In this document: piece after piece, positions 18,474 to 27,094 of the stretch
Layout of the letters: each line of letters opens with the position of its first letter
How positions within the stretch are numbered: the first letter of the stretch is position 1
NCBI RefSeq assembly: GCF_001999765.1
Contig: NZ_MTIC01000013.1
Location: 62,001 to 126,000, forward strand
Length of the DNA: 64,000 bases
DNA from: Sinomonas mesophila
Lineage (GTDB): Bacteria > Actinomycetota > Actinomycetes > Actinomycetales > Micrococcaceae
Reading direction: 5' to 3'
The notes under the pieces: generated by a model
What the model saw: the letters and a program-made list of their open reading frames with translations, nothing else
Database searches by the model: none
What the model was told of the DNA's origin: nothing
Made by a program: the position numbers and the translations under genes

Positions 18474-18519
18474 TGGCCGATCGCACTACGTCTCAGAGGC
18501 AAGGTGGTGCGATCGGCCA
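18474..18519. promoter_or_regulatory. Inverted-repeat operator between pucR-type gene and gabT
   Basis: The 13-bp arms TGGCCGATCGCAC (18474-18486) and GTGCGATCGGCCA (18507-18519) are perfect complements separated by 20 bp. The centres are 33 bp apart, about three helical turns, in the 160-bp divergent intergenic region. Confidence 0.75.
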
Positions 18520-18608
18520 TTCCTGCTGTGGCGCCGCTCGCATACCGTGGAAGGCGACGCAGGCGAGGAGCGCCCCGGGCGCCACTGCACCGAAAGGAAA
18601 CACCCCAC

Positions 18609-19970
18609 ATGGACATCCAGTACCGTCTCGAGCAGAAGCGGAAGGTCCTCCACGACTTCCCCGGCCCGAAGTCCCTCGAGCTCGCGGCCCGCCGGGCCCA
18701 GGCCGTCGCCGCCGGCGTCGCCTCCGCCGTGCCCGTCTACGTGGCCGATGCCGACGGCGGCGTCATCCACGATGTCGACGGCAACTCCTTCATCGACCTC
18801 GGCTCGGGCATCGCGGTGACGACCGTGGGAGCCTCCGACGCCGCCGTCGTCGGCGCGGTCAAGGAGCAGGTCGAGCACTTCACGCACACGTGCTTCATGG
18901 TCTCCCCGTACGAGGGCTACGTCGCCGTGGCCGAGAAGCTCAACCAGCTGACCCCGGGCGAGCACGCCAAGCGCACGGTCCTGTTCAATTCCGGCGCCGA
19001 GGCCGTCGAGAACGCCGTCAAGATCGCCCGCGTCGCGACCGGCCGCAACGCCGTCGTGGCCTTCGACCACGCCTACCACGGCCGCACGAACCTCACGATG
19101 GGCCTGACCGCGAAGGCCATGCCCTACAAGTACGGCTTCGGCCCGTTCGCGCCCGAGGTCTACCGCGTCCCGATGAGCTACCCGTTCCGGGAGGAGAACC
19201 AGCAGATCACGGGCAAGGAGGCAGCCGAGCGCGCGATCCTGACGATCCAGAAGCAGATCGGCGCCGACCAGGTCGCCGCGATCATCATCGAGCCCATCCA
19301 GGGCGAGGGCGGCTTCATCGTCCCGGCCGAAGGCTTCCTGCCGCGCATCGCGGAGTTCGCCAAGGAGAACGGCATCGTCTTCATCGCGGACGAGGTCCAG
19401 TCCGGCTTCGCCCGCACCGGCGAGTGGTTCGCCGTCCAGCACGAGGGCGTCGTCCCGGACCTCATCACGACGGCGAAGGGCATCGCGGGGGGCATGCCGC
19501 TCTCGGCCGTGACGGGCCGCGCCGAGCTGCTCGACGCCGTCCACGGCGGCGGCCTCGGCGGCACCTACGGCGGCAACCCGGTCGCCTGCGCCGCCGCGCT
19601 CGCAGCGATCGAGACGATGGACTCCCAGGACCTGCGCGCCCGCGCCCGCGAGATCGAGGCGACGGTCAAGGAGCGCTTCGGCCGGCTCCGCGACGAGCTC
19701 GGCGAGGGCTCCATCATCGGGGACATCCGTGGCCGCGGCGCCATGCTCGCGCTCGAGTTCGTCAAGCCCGGCAGCGCCGCGACGACGAAGCTTCCCGACG
19801 CCGACGCGACCAAGAAGATCGCCGACTACTGCCTCAAGGAGGGCGTCATCATCCTCACGTGCGGCACGTACGGCAACGTCGTGCGCCTCCTGCCGCCGCT
19901 CGTGATCGGCGACGAGCTGCTCGCCGACGCCCTCGACGTGCTCGAGGCGGCGATCCGAAGCGTCGCCTAG
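18609..19970 (+). CDS. gabT: 4-aminobutyrate-2-oxoglutarate aminotransferase
   Basis: This 453-aa PLP enzyme converts GABA and 2-oxoglutarate to succinate semialdehyde and glutamate. It has the class-III aminotransferase pattern: NSGAEAVENAVKIAR, the YHGRTN motif, EPIQGEGG, IADEVQSGFARTG and the PLP lysine Lys290 in TTAKGIAGGMP. AAAGGAA precedes the ATG at 18609. No gabD follows; the next gene is a stress protein after two hairpins. The amino-acid permease at 25491 could supply substrate, but that is speculative. Confidence 0.92.
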   Translation: MDIQYRLEQKRKVLHDFPGPKSLELAARRAQAVAAGVASAVPVYVADADGGVIHDVDGNSFIDLGSGIAVTTVGASDAAVVGAVKEQVEHFTHTCFMVSPYEGYVAVAEKLNQLTPGEHAKRTVLFNSGAEAVENAVKIARVATGRNAVVAFDHAYHGRTNLTMGLTAKAMPYKYGFGPFAPEVYRVPMSYPFREENQQITGKEAAERAILTIQKQIGADQVAAIIIEPIQGEGGFIVPAEGFLPRIAEFAKENGIVFIADEVQSGFARTGEWFAVQHEGVVPDLITTAKGIAGGMPLSAVTGRAELLDAVHGGGLGGTYGGNPVACAAALAAIETMDSQDLRARAREIEATVKERFGRLRDELGEGSIIGDIRGRGAMLALEFVKPGSAATTKLPDADATKKIADYCLKEGVIILTCGTYGNVVRLLPPLVIGDELLADALDVLEAAIRSVA

Positions 19971-19983
19971 CGATCCCGGTAGA

Positions 19984-20037
19984 GTCTGCGGTAGACCGCA
20001 GACCGGACGAGGGCGCGCGGCATCGCCGGGCGCCCTC
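19984..20037 (+). terminator. Two hairpins after gabT
   Basis: GTCTGCGG/CCGCAGAC forms a hairpin at 19984-20003, and GAGGGCGC/GCGCCCTC forms a second at 20009-20037. Together they separate gabT from the universal stress gene. Confidence 0.6.
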
Positions 20038-20089
20038 GCCGTCTCTGCTGTGATAGCACAGGTGTGCTCTGACACCAGGAGGGTGGGCC

Positions 20090-20965
20090 ATGCGCTACGT
20101 CGTCGGATACCAGCCTGACGCACGGGGAGCCGACGCGGTGACTCTCGCCGTCGCACTCGCCCGCGCCCAGGGCGCCGAGCTGGACCTCGTCTTCGTGCTC
20201 AACGAGGACGTGCCATACGTACCGCCGAGCCCGGCGGGCAAGCGCCTCGACGTCAAGGAACAGCTGATCCTCACGGCCCAGGGGGACGCCCTCCGGCTCG
20301 TGCCCGAGGACGTCAAGGCCGACTTCCACGTCCGCCGGGCGCACTCCTTCGCGGCCGCTCTCATCGAGGCAGCCGTCGAGTCTGAGGCCGCCCTCATCGT
20401 GATCGGCGCCGCGAGCTACGGGCTCCTCAAGCGCTACACCGTGGGCAGCGTGGCCAACGCGCTCCTGCATGCGTCGCCCGTCCCCGTGGCGCTCGCCCCG
20501 CGCGGCTACGACCGCACCGACCCGATCCAGCGGCTCACTGCCTTGGTCGGCCGGCGCGAGGGCGCGGACGCCGCCATCGACGTCGCACTCGTCGCCGCCG
20601 GGCGCCGCAACGTCCCGCTCCGCTTCGTCTCCCTCGTCGAGCTCGATGAGCGGGCCGACGACTTCGGGGAGAACATCAACGCGGCCCACCGGCACGCCAA
20701 CACCGTGCTCACCGAGGCGGCCCACCGGCTCCCCGTGGGGCACGAGGCGGGCGTGGAAGTCGCCCACGGGCGCACGTTCGAGGAGGCCGTGGACAGCCTC
20801 GACTGGCTCGAGGGCGAGATCGTGATCGTCGGCTCCTCGCGACTGGCCCAGAAGCGCCAGATCTTCCTCGGCTCCATGGCCAACAAGGTTCTGCGTGCCC
20901 TGCCCGTGCCCATGGTCGTTGTCCCGCGCGACTACGAGCGCGCCGAGTCCCACCCGCTGGGCTAG
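20090..20965 (+). CDS. Universal stress protein with two tandem Usp domains
   Basis: This 291-aa cytoplasmic protein is built of two Usp domains (about 1-140 and 150-285). Each ends with a G-X-rich nucleotide-binding segment followed by GS(V/M)AN (VIGAASYGLLKRYTVGSVAN and VGSSRLAQKRQIFLGSMAN), which is consistent with ATP binding, then a PVPV/M strand. The family acts in stress survival and dormancy; no specific partner is known. The OsmC-like gene starts 10 bp downstream, suggesting a small stress operon. Confidence 0.88.
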   Translation: MRYVVGYQPDARGADAVTLAVALARAQGAELDLVFVLNEDVPYVPPSPAGKRLDVKEQLILTAQGDALRLVPEDVKADFHVRRAHSFAAALIEAAVESEAALIVIGAASYGLLKRYTVGSVANALLHASPVPVALAPRGYDRTDPIQRLTALVGRREGADAAIDVALVAAGRRNVPLRFVSLVELDERADDFGENINAAHRHANTVLTEAAHRLPVGHEAGVEVAHGRTFEEAVDSLDWLEGEIVIVGSSRLAQKRQIFLGSMANKVLRALPVPMVVVPRDYERAESHPLG

Positions 20966-20975
20966 GGGAGGAGCC

Positions 20976-21404
20976 ATGGCCGGCTTCGCCGCAGGCATCG
21001 CCTCGTCCCCGGACTATCCGGGGGCCGTTCCGCTGCACGGCCTGGCTATCCGGCACCACAAGAGCGGTGCGGCCGTGCTCTCTGCCGAGGTCCCTTCCGG
21101 CGGCCACCTCCTCCACCTGTCCATGGCGACGTGCGTGTTCAACGACCTCCACACGGCGGCTGCCGCGCGTGGCATCGGCCTCGGCAGGGTCGAGGTCCGG
21201 GCCGATGGCGCCTTCGACGCGGAGCTCACACGCTCGACCGGGGTTGCCCTGGAGGTGGACCTCGAGGGCGCCAGCCCCGAGGCCGAGCTCGAGTCCCTCG
21301 TCCGTGAGGTCGTCGAGAACGCCGTGATCCTGCGCATCGTGCGCGTCGGCACTCCCGTCGGCCTCGCCTCGGTCAGGGTGCGCACGACGGCGGGCGGGGG
21401 CTGA
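20976..21404 (+). CDS. OsmC family protein lacking the second peroxidatic cysteine
   Basis: This 142-aa protein has the OsmC/Ohr fold signature. ATCVFNDLHTAAAARGI carries the first conserved Cys on the central helix, but the second family Cys, normally in the C-terminal helix, is replaced (VVENAVILRIV). A thiol-peroxidase cycle with two Cys is therefore unlikely, and the protein may be a non-peroxidatic member. GGGGAGGAGCC is a strong ribosome-binding site. It follows the Usp gene by 10 bp. Confidence 0.8.
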   Translation: MAGFAAGIASSPDYPGAVPLHGLAIRHHKSGAAVLSAEVPSGGHLLHLSMATCVFNDLHTAAAARGIGLGRVEVRADGAFDAELTRSTGVALEVDLEGASPEAELESLVREVVENAVILRIVRVGTPVGLASVRVRTTAGGG

Positions 21405-21500
21405 GGCGGCAGCCGCACCACCCGCCGTCCGTCGTAGTAGCGGGCTGACGCGCAGCCGCGCCGCCCGCCGTCGTGCATCCCGACGGCCCGCACGCGGTAC

Positions 21501-21546
21501 GACAGGCTCTGACCGGCACGACAGGCCCGCGCCAACGCCTGCTGTG
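21501..21546 (+). repeat. 46-bp direct repeat, left copy
   Basis: The segment starts GACAGGC and, 10 variable bases later, continues into a 30-nt stretch (21517-21546) that is 29/30 identical to 22696-22725. The stretch can itself fold as CAGGC/GCCTG. The 272-bp gap 21405-21676 otherwise holds two copies of a GCAGCCGC-CCGCCGTC motif near 21415-21475 and no gene. Confidence 0.7.
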
Positions 21547-21676
21547 TCGCCAAGGCCTGTCGAGCAGGCGCGAGGCTTGTCGGAGTCGAGCACAAGCGTC
21601 CGCGGTGTTGGGCAAGGTTATCCACAGACCCACCGCGGCCCGCCCCGCAGGCCTGGCCGCAGGGCAGACTGCAGGG

Positions 21677-22639
21677 ATGAAGCCCACCCAGATGCGCGGC
21701 CTCATCGAGGCTCGATGGCCCGAACCACATGTCGCGTCGACGTCGGAGCTTGCTGCCGCCGGGATCGACCACCGTGTCCTGACGGAGGCGGTGCGCCGCA
21801 AGGAGCTCGTTCGTCTGCGACGGGGCGTGTACGTTCGGCGCGCCTACTGGCTGACTCTGGCCCCGTGGGATCAGGAGAGGCTCAGGATCGAGGCCCATTG
21901 GCTATCGACCCAGGGAGGTGCGGTCTACAGCCACGCGACTGCGGCGAGGATCCTGGGCTGCCGCACGTGGGGTACTGATGCCAGCGTCCACGTGACGGTC
22001 CCGTATTCCGGATCGAAGACGAGTCACGGGGCGGACGTCCGGGCACACTCCCTGTACATTCCGGATGAGGACATCGTCCCAGTCCGTCTCGGCCCGGGAC
22101 GCATGGCGCGGTCGACGTCCCTGGAGCGATCCGTCGCGGATGTCGCCAGGATCCTAGACCCGGAACGCGCCGCCATCATCGGGGACCATGCGCTGAGGCT
22201 CGGCGCGTCACTCGACGGAATCAGGGCCGCGGCGGAAAGGTCGGGAGCCGCACGCGGTGCACGCCGTATCGAGAACCTCCTCGGCCTCCTCGACGGGCTG
22301 TCCGAGTCTCCCGGGGAGACCCGGACGCGGTTCGCTCTGGCCGCCGCGGGACTGCCCACTCCTGTCCTCCAGCACCGGATCGAGACGTCCGAGGGCCAGT
22401 ACCGGGCCGACTTCGCCTGGCCGGACCTCCTGGTGGTCCTCGAGTTCGACGGGGACGCCAAGTACTTCGACTACCGGCCCACGCAGGAGGTGCTGCTCGC
22501 CGAGCGCCGACGAGAGCTCGCCCTCGTCGCTGAAGGGTGGACGGTGGCGAGGGTGCGCTGGGCGGACCTCTCGGTCCCCGGACACGTTGCCTCCACGGTC
22601 CTCTCTGCGTTCGAGAGGGCGCGCAAACTGGCGGCATAG
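21677..22639 (+). CDS. AbiEi-like/DUF559 endonuclease-fold protein
   Basis: This 320-aa protein has an N-terminal winged-helix region like AbiEi antitoxins (ELAAAGIDHRVLTEAVRRKELVRLRRGVYV) and a C-terminal DUF559-type PD-(D/E)XK fold: SPGETRTR, then YRADFAWPDLLVVLEFDGDAKY and the RRRELALVAEGWTVARVRW end. The D...EFD arrangement keeps candidate metal ligands, so nuclease activity is possible, but the family has no proven function. There is no toxin partner next to it. It is flanked by 46-bp direct repeats, suggesting that this gene was inserted or duplicated as a cassette. Confidence 0.75.
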   Translation: MKPTQMRGLIEARWPEPHVASTSELAAAGIDHRVLTEAVRRKELVRLRRGVYVRRAYWLTLAPWDQERLRIEAHWLSTQGGAVYSHATAARILGCRTWGTDASVHVTVPYSGSKTSHGADVRAHSLYIPDEDIVPVRLGPGRMARSTSLERSVADVARILDPERAAIIGDHALRLGASLDGIRAAAERSGAARGARRIENLLGLLDGLSESPGETRTRFALAAAGLPTPVLQHRIETSEGQYRADFAWPDLLVVLEFDGDAKYFDYRPTQEVLLAERRRELALVAEGWTVARVRWADLSVPGHVASTVLSAFERARKLAA

Positions 22640-22679
22640 CAACTTCGGCGAATGCCTGAATCAGGAGCGCGACCCGCAT

Positions 22680-22725
22680 GACAGGCCGTGCCCCTCACGA
22701 CAGGCCCGCGCCAACGCCTGTTGTG
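22680..22725 (+). repeat. 46-bp direct repeat, right copy
   Basis: This is the counterpart of 21501-21546, starting 40 bp after the stop of the DUF559-type gene. The spacing between the two GACAGGC elements is the same (19 bp) in both copies. Confidence 0.7.
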
Positions 22726-22781
22726 AAGGCAAGCGCCTGCCACGCCGATGAGAGCCCGGCCTGCTGGACCTGAGGAGTCCG

Positions 22782-23813
22782 CTAGGCGCGTGCGGATTCA
22801 GCGGCGGCGCGGAGGCCGGCCCGCCGGCGGCGGGCCACGAAGAGCGTGTCCGCGGTCAGGACGAGGATCGCGAGCCACACGATCCCGAAGCCGATCCACC
22901 GCCCGGCGGCCATGTGCTCGCCGAGCACGGTCACGGCGAGCAGGAACTGGGACAGCGGTGCGATGTACTGCAGGAGGCCGATGGTGGTCATGGGCAGCCG
23001 GCGCGCGGCCGCGCCGAAGAAGAGCAGCGGGGTGGCGGTGATGACGCCGCTCGCGGCGAGGAGCCAGAAGTGCCCCGGGCCATGGCCCGTGAGCGTGAGG
23101 GTCCCGGCGGCGGCGAGCCACGCCACGACGCCGAGGGCCGCCGGGGTGAGCACGACGGTCTCGACGGTGAGGCTCGTGACGGCGTCAACCGTCGCGCCGA
23201 CGCGGTTCTTGACGAGCCCATAGAAGCCGAAGCTGAACGCGAGGATGAGCGCGATCCAGGGGACCTGCCCGTAGGCGACCGAGAGGACGAGGACCGCGAC
23301 GGCGCCGATGGCCACTGCCGTCCATTGCAGCGGCCGCAGCCTCTCCTTGAGGACGAGCACGCCGAGCAGCACCGAGACGATCGGGTTGATGAAGTAGCCC
23401 AGCGAGGCCTCGATGGCCTGCCCGTTGAGCACACCGAAGGTGTAGGTGAGCCAGTTGACCCCGATGAGCGCCGCGGCGAGGGCGAGCGCGCCGAAGGCCC
23501 GCCCGCTGCGCAGGACGGCGCCGAAGGCGCGCCACGAGCGCGCAACGGTGAGCAGGACGAAGCAGACGACGAGGGAGAACAGGACCCGGTCGGCGACGAT
23601 CTCGACTGGCCCGGCGGGGACGAGGGTGACGAAGTAGAGGGGAAGGAGGCCCCACAGGCCGTAGGCCCCGATGCCGAAGAGGAGACCCGCCGACGAGCCC
23701 GGCGAACCAGTGGATCCCGAGGGGTTCGCTGGAGCCGCTTCGACGGCTCTCGTGGTGGGTACGGGGGCTTCGGCGGTCTGCTTCTCGGTCACGAGCGTAG
23801 AACGTCGACGCAC
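22782..23813 (-). CDS. rarD: RarD/EamA-type transporter
   Basis: This 343-aa integral membrane protein of the drug/metabolite superfamily has about ten helices arranged as two five-helix EamA repeats. It contains the RarD hallmarks GIGAYGLWGLLPLYF, ALIGVNWLTYTFGVLNGQAIEASLGYFINP and LGVLVLKERLRPLQW. The substrate is unknown. The N-terminus has a 40-residue hydrophilic, low-complexity tail. GTG 23813 is the longest start; GTG 23792 (VTEKQ) is equally plausible as neither has a clear ribosome-binding site. Confidence 0.87.
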   Translation of the reverse strand: MRRRSTLVTEKQTAEAPVPTTRAVEAAPANPSGSTGSPGSSAGLLFGIGAYGLWGLLPLYFVTLVPAGPVEIVADRVLFSLVVCFVLLTVARSWRAFGAVLRSGRAFGALALAAALIGVNWLTYTFGVLNGQAIEASLGYFINPIVSVLLGVLVLKERLRPLQWTAVAIGAVAVLVLSVAYGQVPWIALILAFSFGFYGLVKNRVGATVDAVTSLTVETVVLTPAALGVVAWLAAAGTLTLTGHGPGHFWLLAASGVITATPLLFFGAAARRLPMTTIGLLQYIAPLSQFLLAVTVLGEHMAAGRWIGFGIVWLAILVLTADTLFVARRRRAGLRAAAESARA

Positions 23814-23912
23814 CTGTCACGTATTCCCGGCCCGTGCCGGGTGCGCCAGCGGTAGACTAAAGCGGTTGTGCGTGGCCGCCGGCCGCCAGCCAGGATCCCG
23901 GAAGGAAACCCC

Positions 23913-25388
23913 GTGCCCGAAGCCCCCGCCGACAGCTCCCAGCGCGATGTTGTGCAGCGCGATTCCGTGCAGCGCGATGTTGTGCAGCGTCCGCTGCGGG
24001 TCGCCATCATCGGTGCCGGCCCCGCCGGCGTCTACGCGGCGGACATCCTCACCAAGTCGAACGAGGTCAAGGGCGGCGAGGTCGAGGTCAGCATCGACCT
24101 GTTCGACCAGTACCCGGCCCCGTACGGCCTCATCCGCTACGGCGTGGCGCCGGACCACCCGCGCATCAAGGGCATCGTCAACGCACTGCACAAGGTCCTG
24201 GACCGCGGCGACATCCGATTCATCGGCAACGTCACCTATGGCCGGGACCTGACGCTGAGCGACTTCCGCGACTTCTACGACGCCGTCATCTTCGCCACGG
24301 GCGCGATCCGGGACGCTGAGCTGGACATCCCCGGCATCGGGCTCGAGGGCTCCTTCGGGGGCGCCGACTTCGTCTCGTGGTACGACGGTCACCCGGACGT
24401 CCCTCGGGACTGGCCGCTCGAGGCCAGGGAGGTCGCCGTCATCGGCAACGGCAACGTTGCCCTCGACGTTGCCCGCATGCTCAGCAAGCATGCCGAGGAC
24501 CTGCTCGTGACAGAGATCCCGGACAACGTCTACCAGGCCCTCAAGCGCAGCCCCGTGACGGATGTGCACGTGTTCGGCCGCCGGGGCCCCGCCCAGATCA
24601 AGTTCACGCCGCTCGAGCTGCGCGAGCTCTCGCACTCCCGCGACGTCGACATCGTCCTCTACCCCGAGGACTTCGAGTTCGACGACGCCTCGGACGAGGC
24701 GATCAAGTCGAACAACCAGGTCAAGACCATGGTCAACACGCTCGCGAACTGGATCGCCGAGGACCAGGACACGGGCGCGTCGCGCCGCCTGCACCTGCAC
24801 TTCCTGCAGAGCCCGGTAGAGGTCTACGACTCCGCGGAGACCCCGGGGAAGGTCGCCGGGATCCGCTTCGAGCGCCAGGAGCTCGACGGCACGGGCAACG
24901 TCCGCGGCACGGGCGAGTTCCTCGACTACCCGGTCCAGGCCGTGTACCGCGCGATCGGCTACCACGGCTCGGAGCTCGCCGAGCTCGAATACGACGAGCG
25001 CCGCGGCGTGATCCCGAACGACGCCGGGCGCGTCCTGCGCGACGACGGCACCCCGATGCCGGGCGTCTACACGACGGGCTGGATCAAGCGCGGGCCGGTC
25101 GGCCTCATCGGCCACACGAAGGGCGACGCCCTCGAGACCATCGGCTGCCTGCTCGAGGACCGCGACGACCTCCCGCCGGCGACGAACCCCGACGAGCACG
25201 CGATCATCGCGCTCCTCGAGGAGCGCGGCGTCGACTACACGACGTGGGAAGGCTGGAACGAGCTCGACGCGCACGAGAAGTCGCTCGGCGAGAAGTACAC
25301 GGCCGAGAGCGGCGTGCAGCGCGAGCGCGTCAAGGTGGTCCCGCGCGAGGACATGGTGCGCATCTCCCGGGAGCGCAGCGACCGCTGA
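23913..25388 (+). CDS. fprA: FprA-type ferredoxin-NADP+ reductase (second copy)
   Basis: This 491-aa paralogue of the reductase at 15193 has the same FAD motif (IIGAGPAGVYAADIL), the same NADP-binding GNGNVALDVARML and long identical stretches such as APDHPRIKGIVNALHKVLDR. The start is GTG 23913 behind GGAAGGAA. The N-terminus differs: residues 10-26 are a QRD(V/S)V tandem repeat encoded by a 15-bp DNA repeat. It stands alone rather than next to sulfur genes and may serve other ferredoxins, such as those of P450s. Confidence 0.9.
   Translation: MPEAPADSSQRDVVQRDSVQRDVVQRPLRVAIIGAGPAGVYAADILTKSNEVKGGEVEVSIDLFDQYPAPYGLIRYGVAPDHPRIKGIVNALHKVLDRGDIRFIGNVTYGRDLTLSDFRDFYDAVIFATGAIRDAELDIPGIGLEGSFGGADFVSWYDGHPDVPRDWPLEAREVAVIGNGNVALDVARMLSKHAEDLLVTEIPDNVYQALKRSPVTDVHVFGRRGPAQIKFTPLELRELSHSRDVDIVLYPEDFEFDDASDEAIKSNNQVKTMVNTLANWIAEDQDTGASRRLHLHFLQSPVEVYDSAETPGKVAGIRFERQELDGTGNVRGTGEFLDYPVQAVYRAIGYHGSELAELEYDERRGVIPNDAGRVLRDDGTPMPGVYTTGWIKRGPVGLIGHTKGDALETIGCLLEDRDDLPPATNPDEHAIIALLEERGVDYTTWEGWNELDAHEKSLGEKYTAESGVQRERVKVVPREDMVRISRERSDR
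23940..23989 (+). repeat. 15-bp tandem repeat in the fprA2 5' end
   Basis: The unit CAGCGCGATGTTGTG occurs at 23940, 23955 (one variant copy with two changes) and 23970, with a partial fourth at 23985. It encodes QRDVV-QRDSV-QRDVV-QR. The copies are near-identical, so expansion is recent. Confidence 0.8.
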
Positions 25389-25490
25389 GGGCCGCCCGTC
25401 TCGCATCCTGAGACATTCTGAAGGTCTCGCACGCTGGACGCCTATAGTTGTCGGGTTTTGTGCCATCCCCCCGAACACCAGGAGTCTGGA

Positions 25491-27020
25491 ATGCAGATCC
25501 TCCGGACCAAGCCGATCGAGACCACGATCGCGGACTCCCATGAGCCTGGCCGCCGCCTCAAGCGCACCCTGAGCTCGTGGGACCTCATGATCCTCGGCGT
25601 CGCCGTCGCCGTCGGCGCCGGCATCTTCTCCGTGGGCGCCAAGGCCGCGGCGAACTTCGCCGGCCCAGCCGTCACCGTCTCGTTCGCCGTCGCCGCCGTC
25701 ACGTGCGCCCTGGCGATCATGTGCTACGCGGAGTTCGCCACCGCGATCCCCGTGGCCGGCTCGGCCTATGTCTTCACCTACGCGACGATGGGCGAGCTGC
25801 TGGCCTGGATCATCGGCTGGAACCTCATCCTCGAGCTGTTCACCGCCGCGGCCGTCGTCGCCAAGTACTGGGGCCTGTACCTGAGCAAGGTCTTCTCGCT
25901 CGTGGGCGTCGAGATCCCACCGAGCATCGCGCTCGGGCCCGTCGAGCTCGTGTGGGGCCCGTTCCTCGTCGTCTCCGTCTTCACGGTCCTGCTCGTGCTC
26001 GGGACGAAGCTGTCCGCGCGCGTGGGCAACGTGTTCACGCTCGTGAAGATCGCCGTCGTGCTCTTCGTCATCGTCGTCGGCTTCTTCTACGTCAAGGCGG
26101 AGAACTACGCGCCGTTCGTCCCCGACGCCGTCCCCACTGGGGGCACGGGCGGAACCGAGGTGCTCAAGCAGTCGCTGTTCTCGTTCCTCACCGGCGCGGC
26201 CCCCGCACAGTACGGCCTGTTCGGCGTGTTCGCCGGCGCGGCCCTCGTCTTCTTCGCGTTCATCGGCTTCGACGTCGTGGCCACCTCGGCCGAGGAGGTC
26301 AAGGACCCGCAGAAGACCCTCCCGCGCGGCATCTTCGGCGGCCTCGGGCTCGTGACGCTGCTGTACATCCTCGTCTCCCTCGCGCTCACGGGCATGGTCC
26401 CGTACACGACCCTCGCCGCGGCCGAGTCGCCCACGCTCACGACGGCGTTCGAGGCCGTCGGCAACGCCGACGCCGCGAAGGTCATCGCCTTCGGCTCCCT
26501 CGTGGGCCTCACCACCGTCATCATGGTGCTGCTCATGGGCCTGGCCCGCGTGATCCTCGCGATGAGCCGTGACGGCCTCCTCCCGCGCGCCCTGTCCGTG
26601 ACGAGCGTCAAGCGCGCGACGCCGGCCCGCCTCCAGATCGTCTGCGGCGTCGCCGTCGCCCTCGTGGCCGGCCTGACGAACGTGGACGTGCTCGAGGAGA
26701 TGATCAACATCGGCACGCTCTCGGCCTTCGTCGTCGTGAGCCTGGGCATCCTCGTCCTGCGGAAGAAGCGCCCGGACCTCAAGCCGGCGTTCCGGGTCCC
26801 CGGCGGCAAGGCCGTCCCGGTCCTCTCGGCCCTCCTCTGCGTCTACCTCATGACGAACCTCGCCGTGGAGACGTGGGCATACTTCATCGTCTGGCTCGTT
26901 CTGGGCTTCGCCATCTACTTCCTGTACGGTCAGAAGCATTCGCGCCTGAACGAGCGCTTCGCGGCCACGCGCGAGGCGGTCGAGGCGAGGACCGATACGG
27001 GGGACAGCAGTGGGAACTGA
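25491..27020 (+). CDS. Amino acid permease (APC superfamily, CAT-like)
   Basis: This 509-aa polytopic membrane protein has about 12-13 helices and the APC signature near the N-terminus (LMILGVAVAVGAGIFSVGAKAA). It also has the mid-protein FFAFIGFDVVATSAEEVKDP segment that is characteristic of cationic-amino-acid-transporter-type permeases. The start is ATG 25491 with CAGGAG upstream. A TetR regulator starts 74 bp downstream on the same strand and may control it. The substrate is not resolved. Confidence 0.88.
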   Translation: MQILRTKPIETTIADSHEPGRRLKRTLSSWDLMILGVAVAVGAGIFSVGAKAAANFAGPAVTVSFAVAAVTCALAIMCYAEFATAIPVAGSAYVFTYATMGELLAWIIGWNLILELFTAAAVVAKYWGLYLSKVFSLVGVEIPPSIALGPVELVWGPFLVVSVFTVLLVLGTKLSARVGNVFTLVKIAVVLFVIVVGFFYVKAENYAPFVPDAVPTGGTGGTEVLKQSLFSFLTGAAPAQYGLFGVFAGAALVFFAFIGFDVVATSAEEVKDPQKTLPRGIFGGLGLVTLLYILVSLALTGMVPYTTLAAAESPTLTTAFEAVGNADAAKVIAFGSLVGLTTVIMVLLMGLARVILAMSRDGLLPRALSVTSVKRATPARLQIVCGVAVALVAGLTNVDVLEEMINIGTLSAFVVVSLGILVLRKKRPDLKPAFRVPGGKAVPVLSALLCVYLMTNLAVETWAYFIVWLVLGFAIYFLYGQKHSRLNERFAATREAVEARTDTGDSSGN

Positions 27021-27094
27021 CAATGCACCATGCGCGGCAAGGCATTTTGCAGAATTTGTCATACAGATGATTGCTTCGGTCTAGGATAGGTCAC

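Noticed and set aside
21677..22639. Complete type IV toxin-antitoxin (AbiE) system
   Set aside because: Only the AbiEi-like part is present, fused to a DUF559 fold; there is no AbiEii nucleotidyltransferase toxin next to it.
23817..27062. 1081-codon minus-strand frame across fprA2 and the permease
   Set aside because: It spans two clearly coding genes in the opposite strand, including their intergenic region, and is a low-complexity Asp/Glu/Arg-rich shadow.
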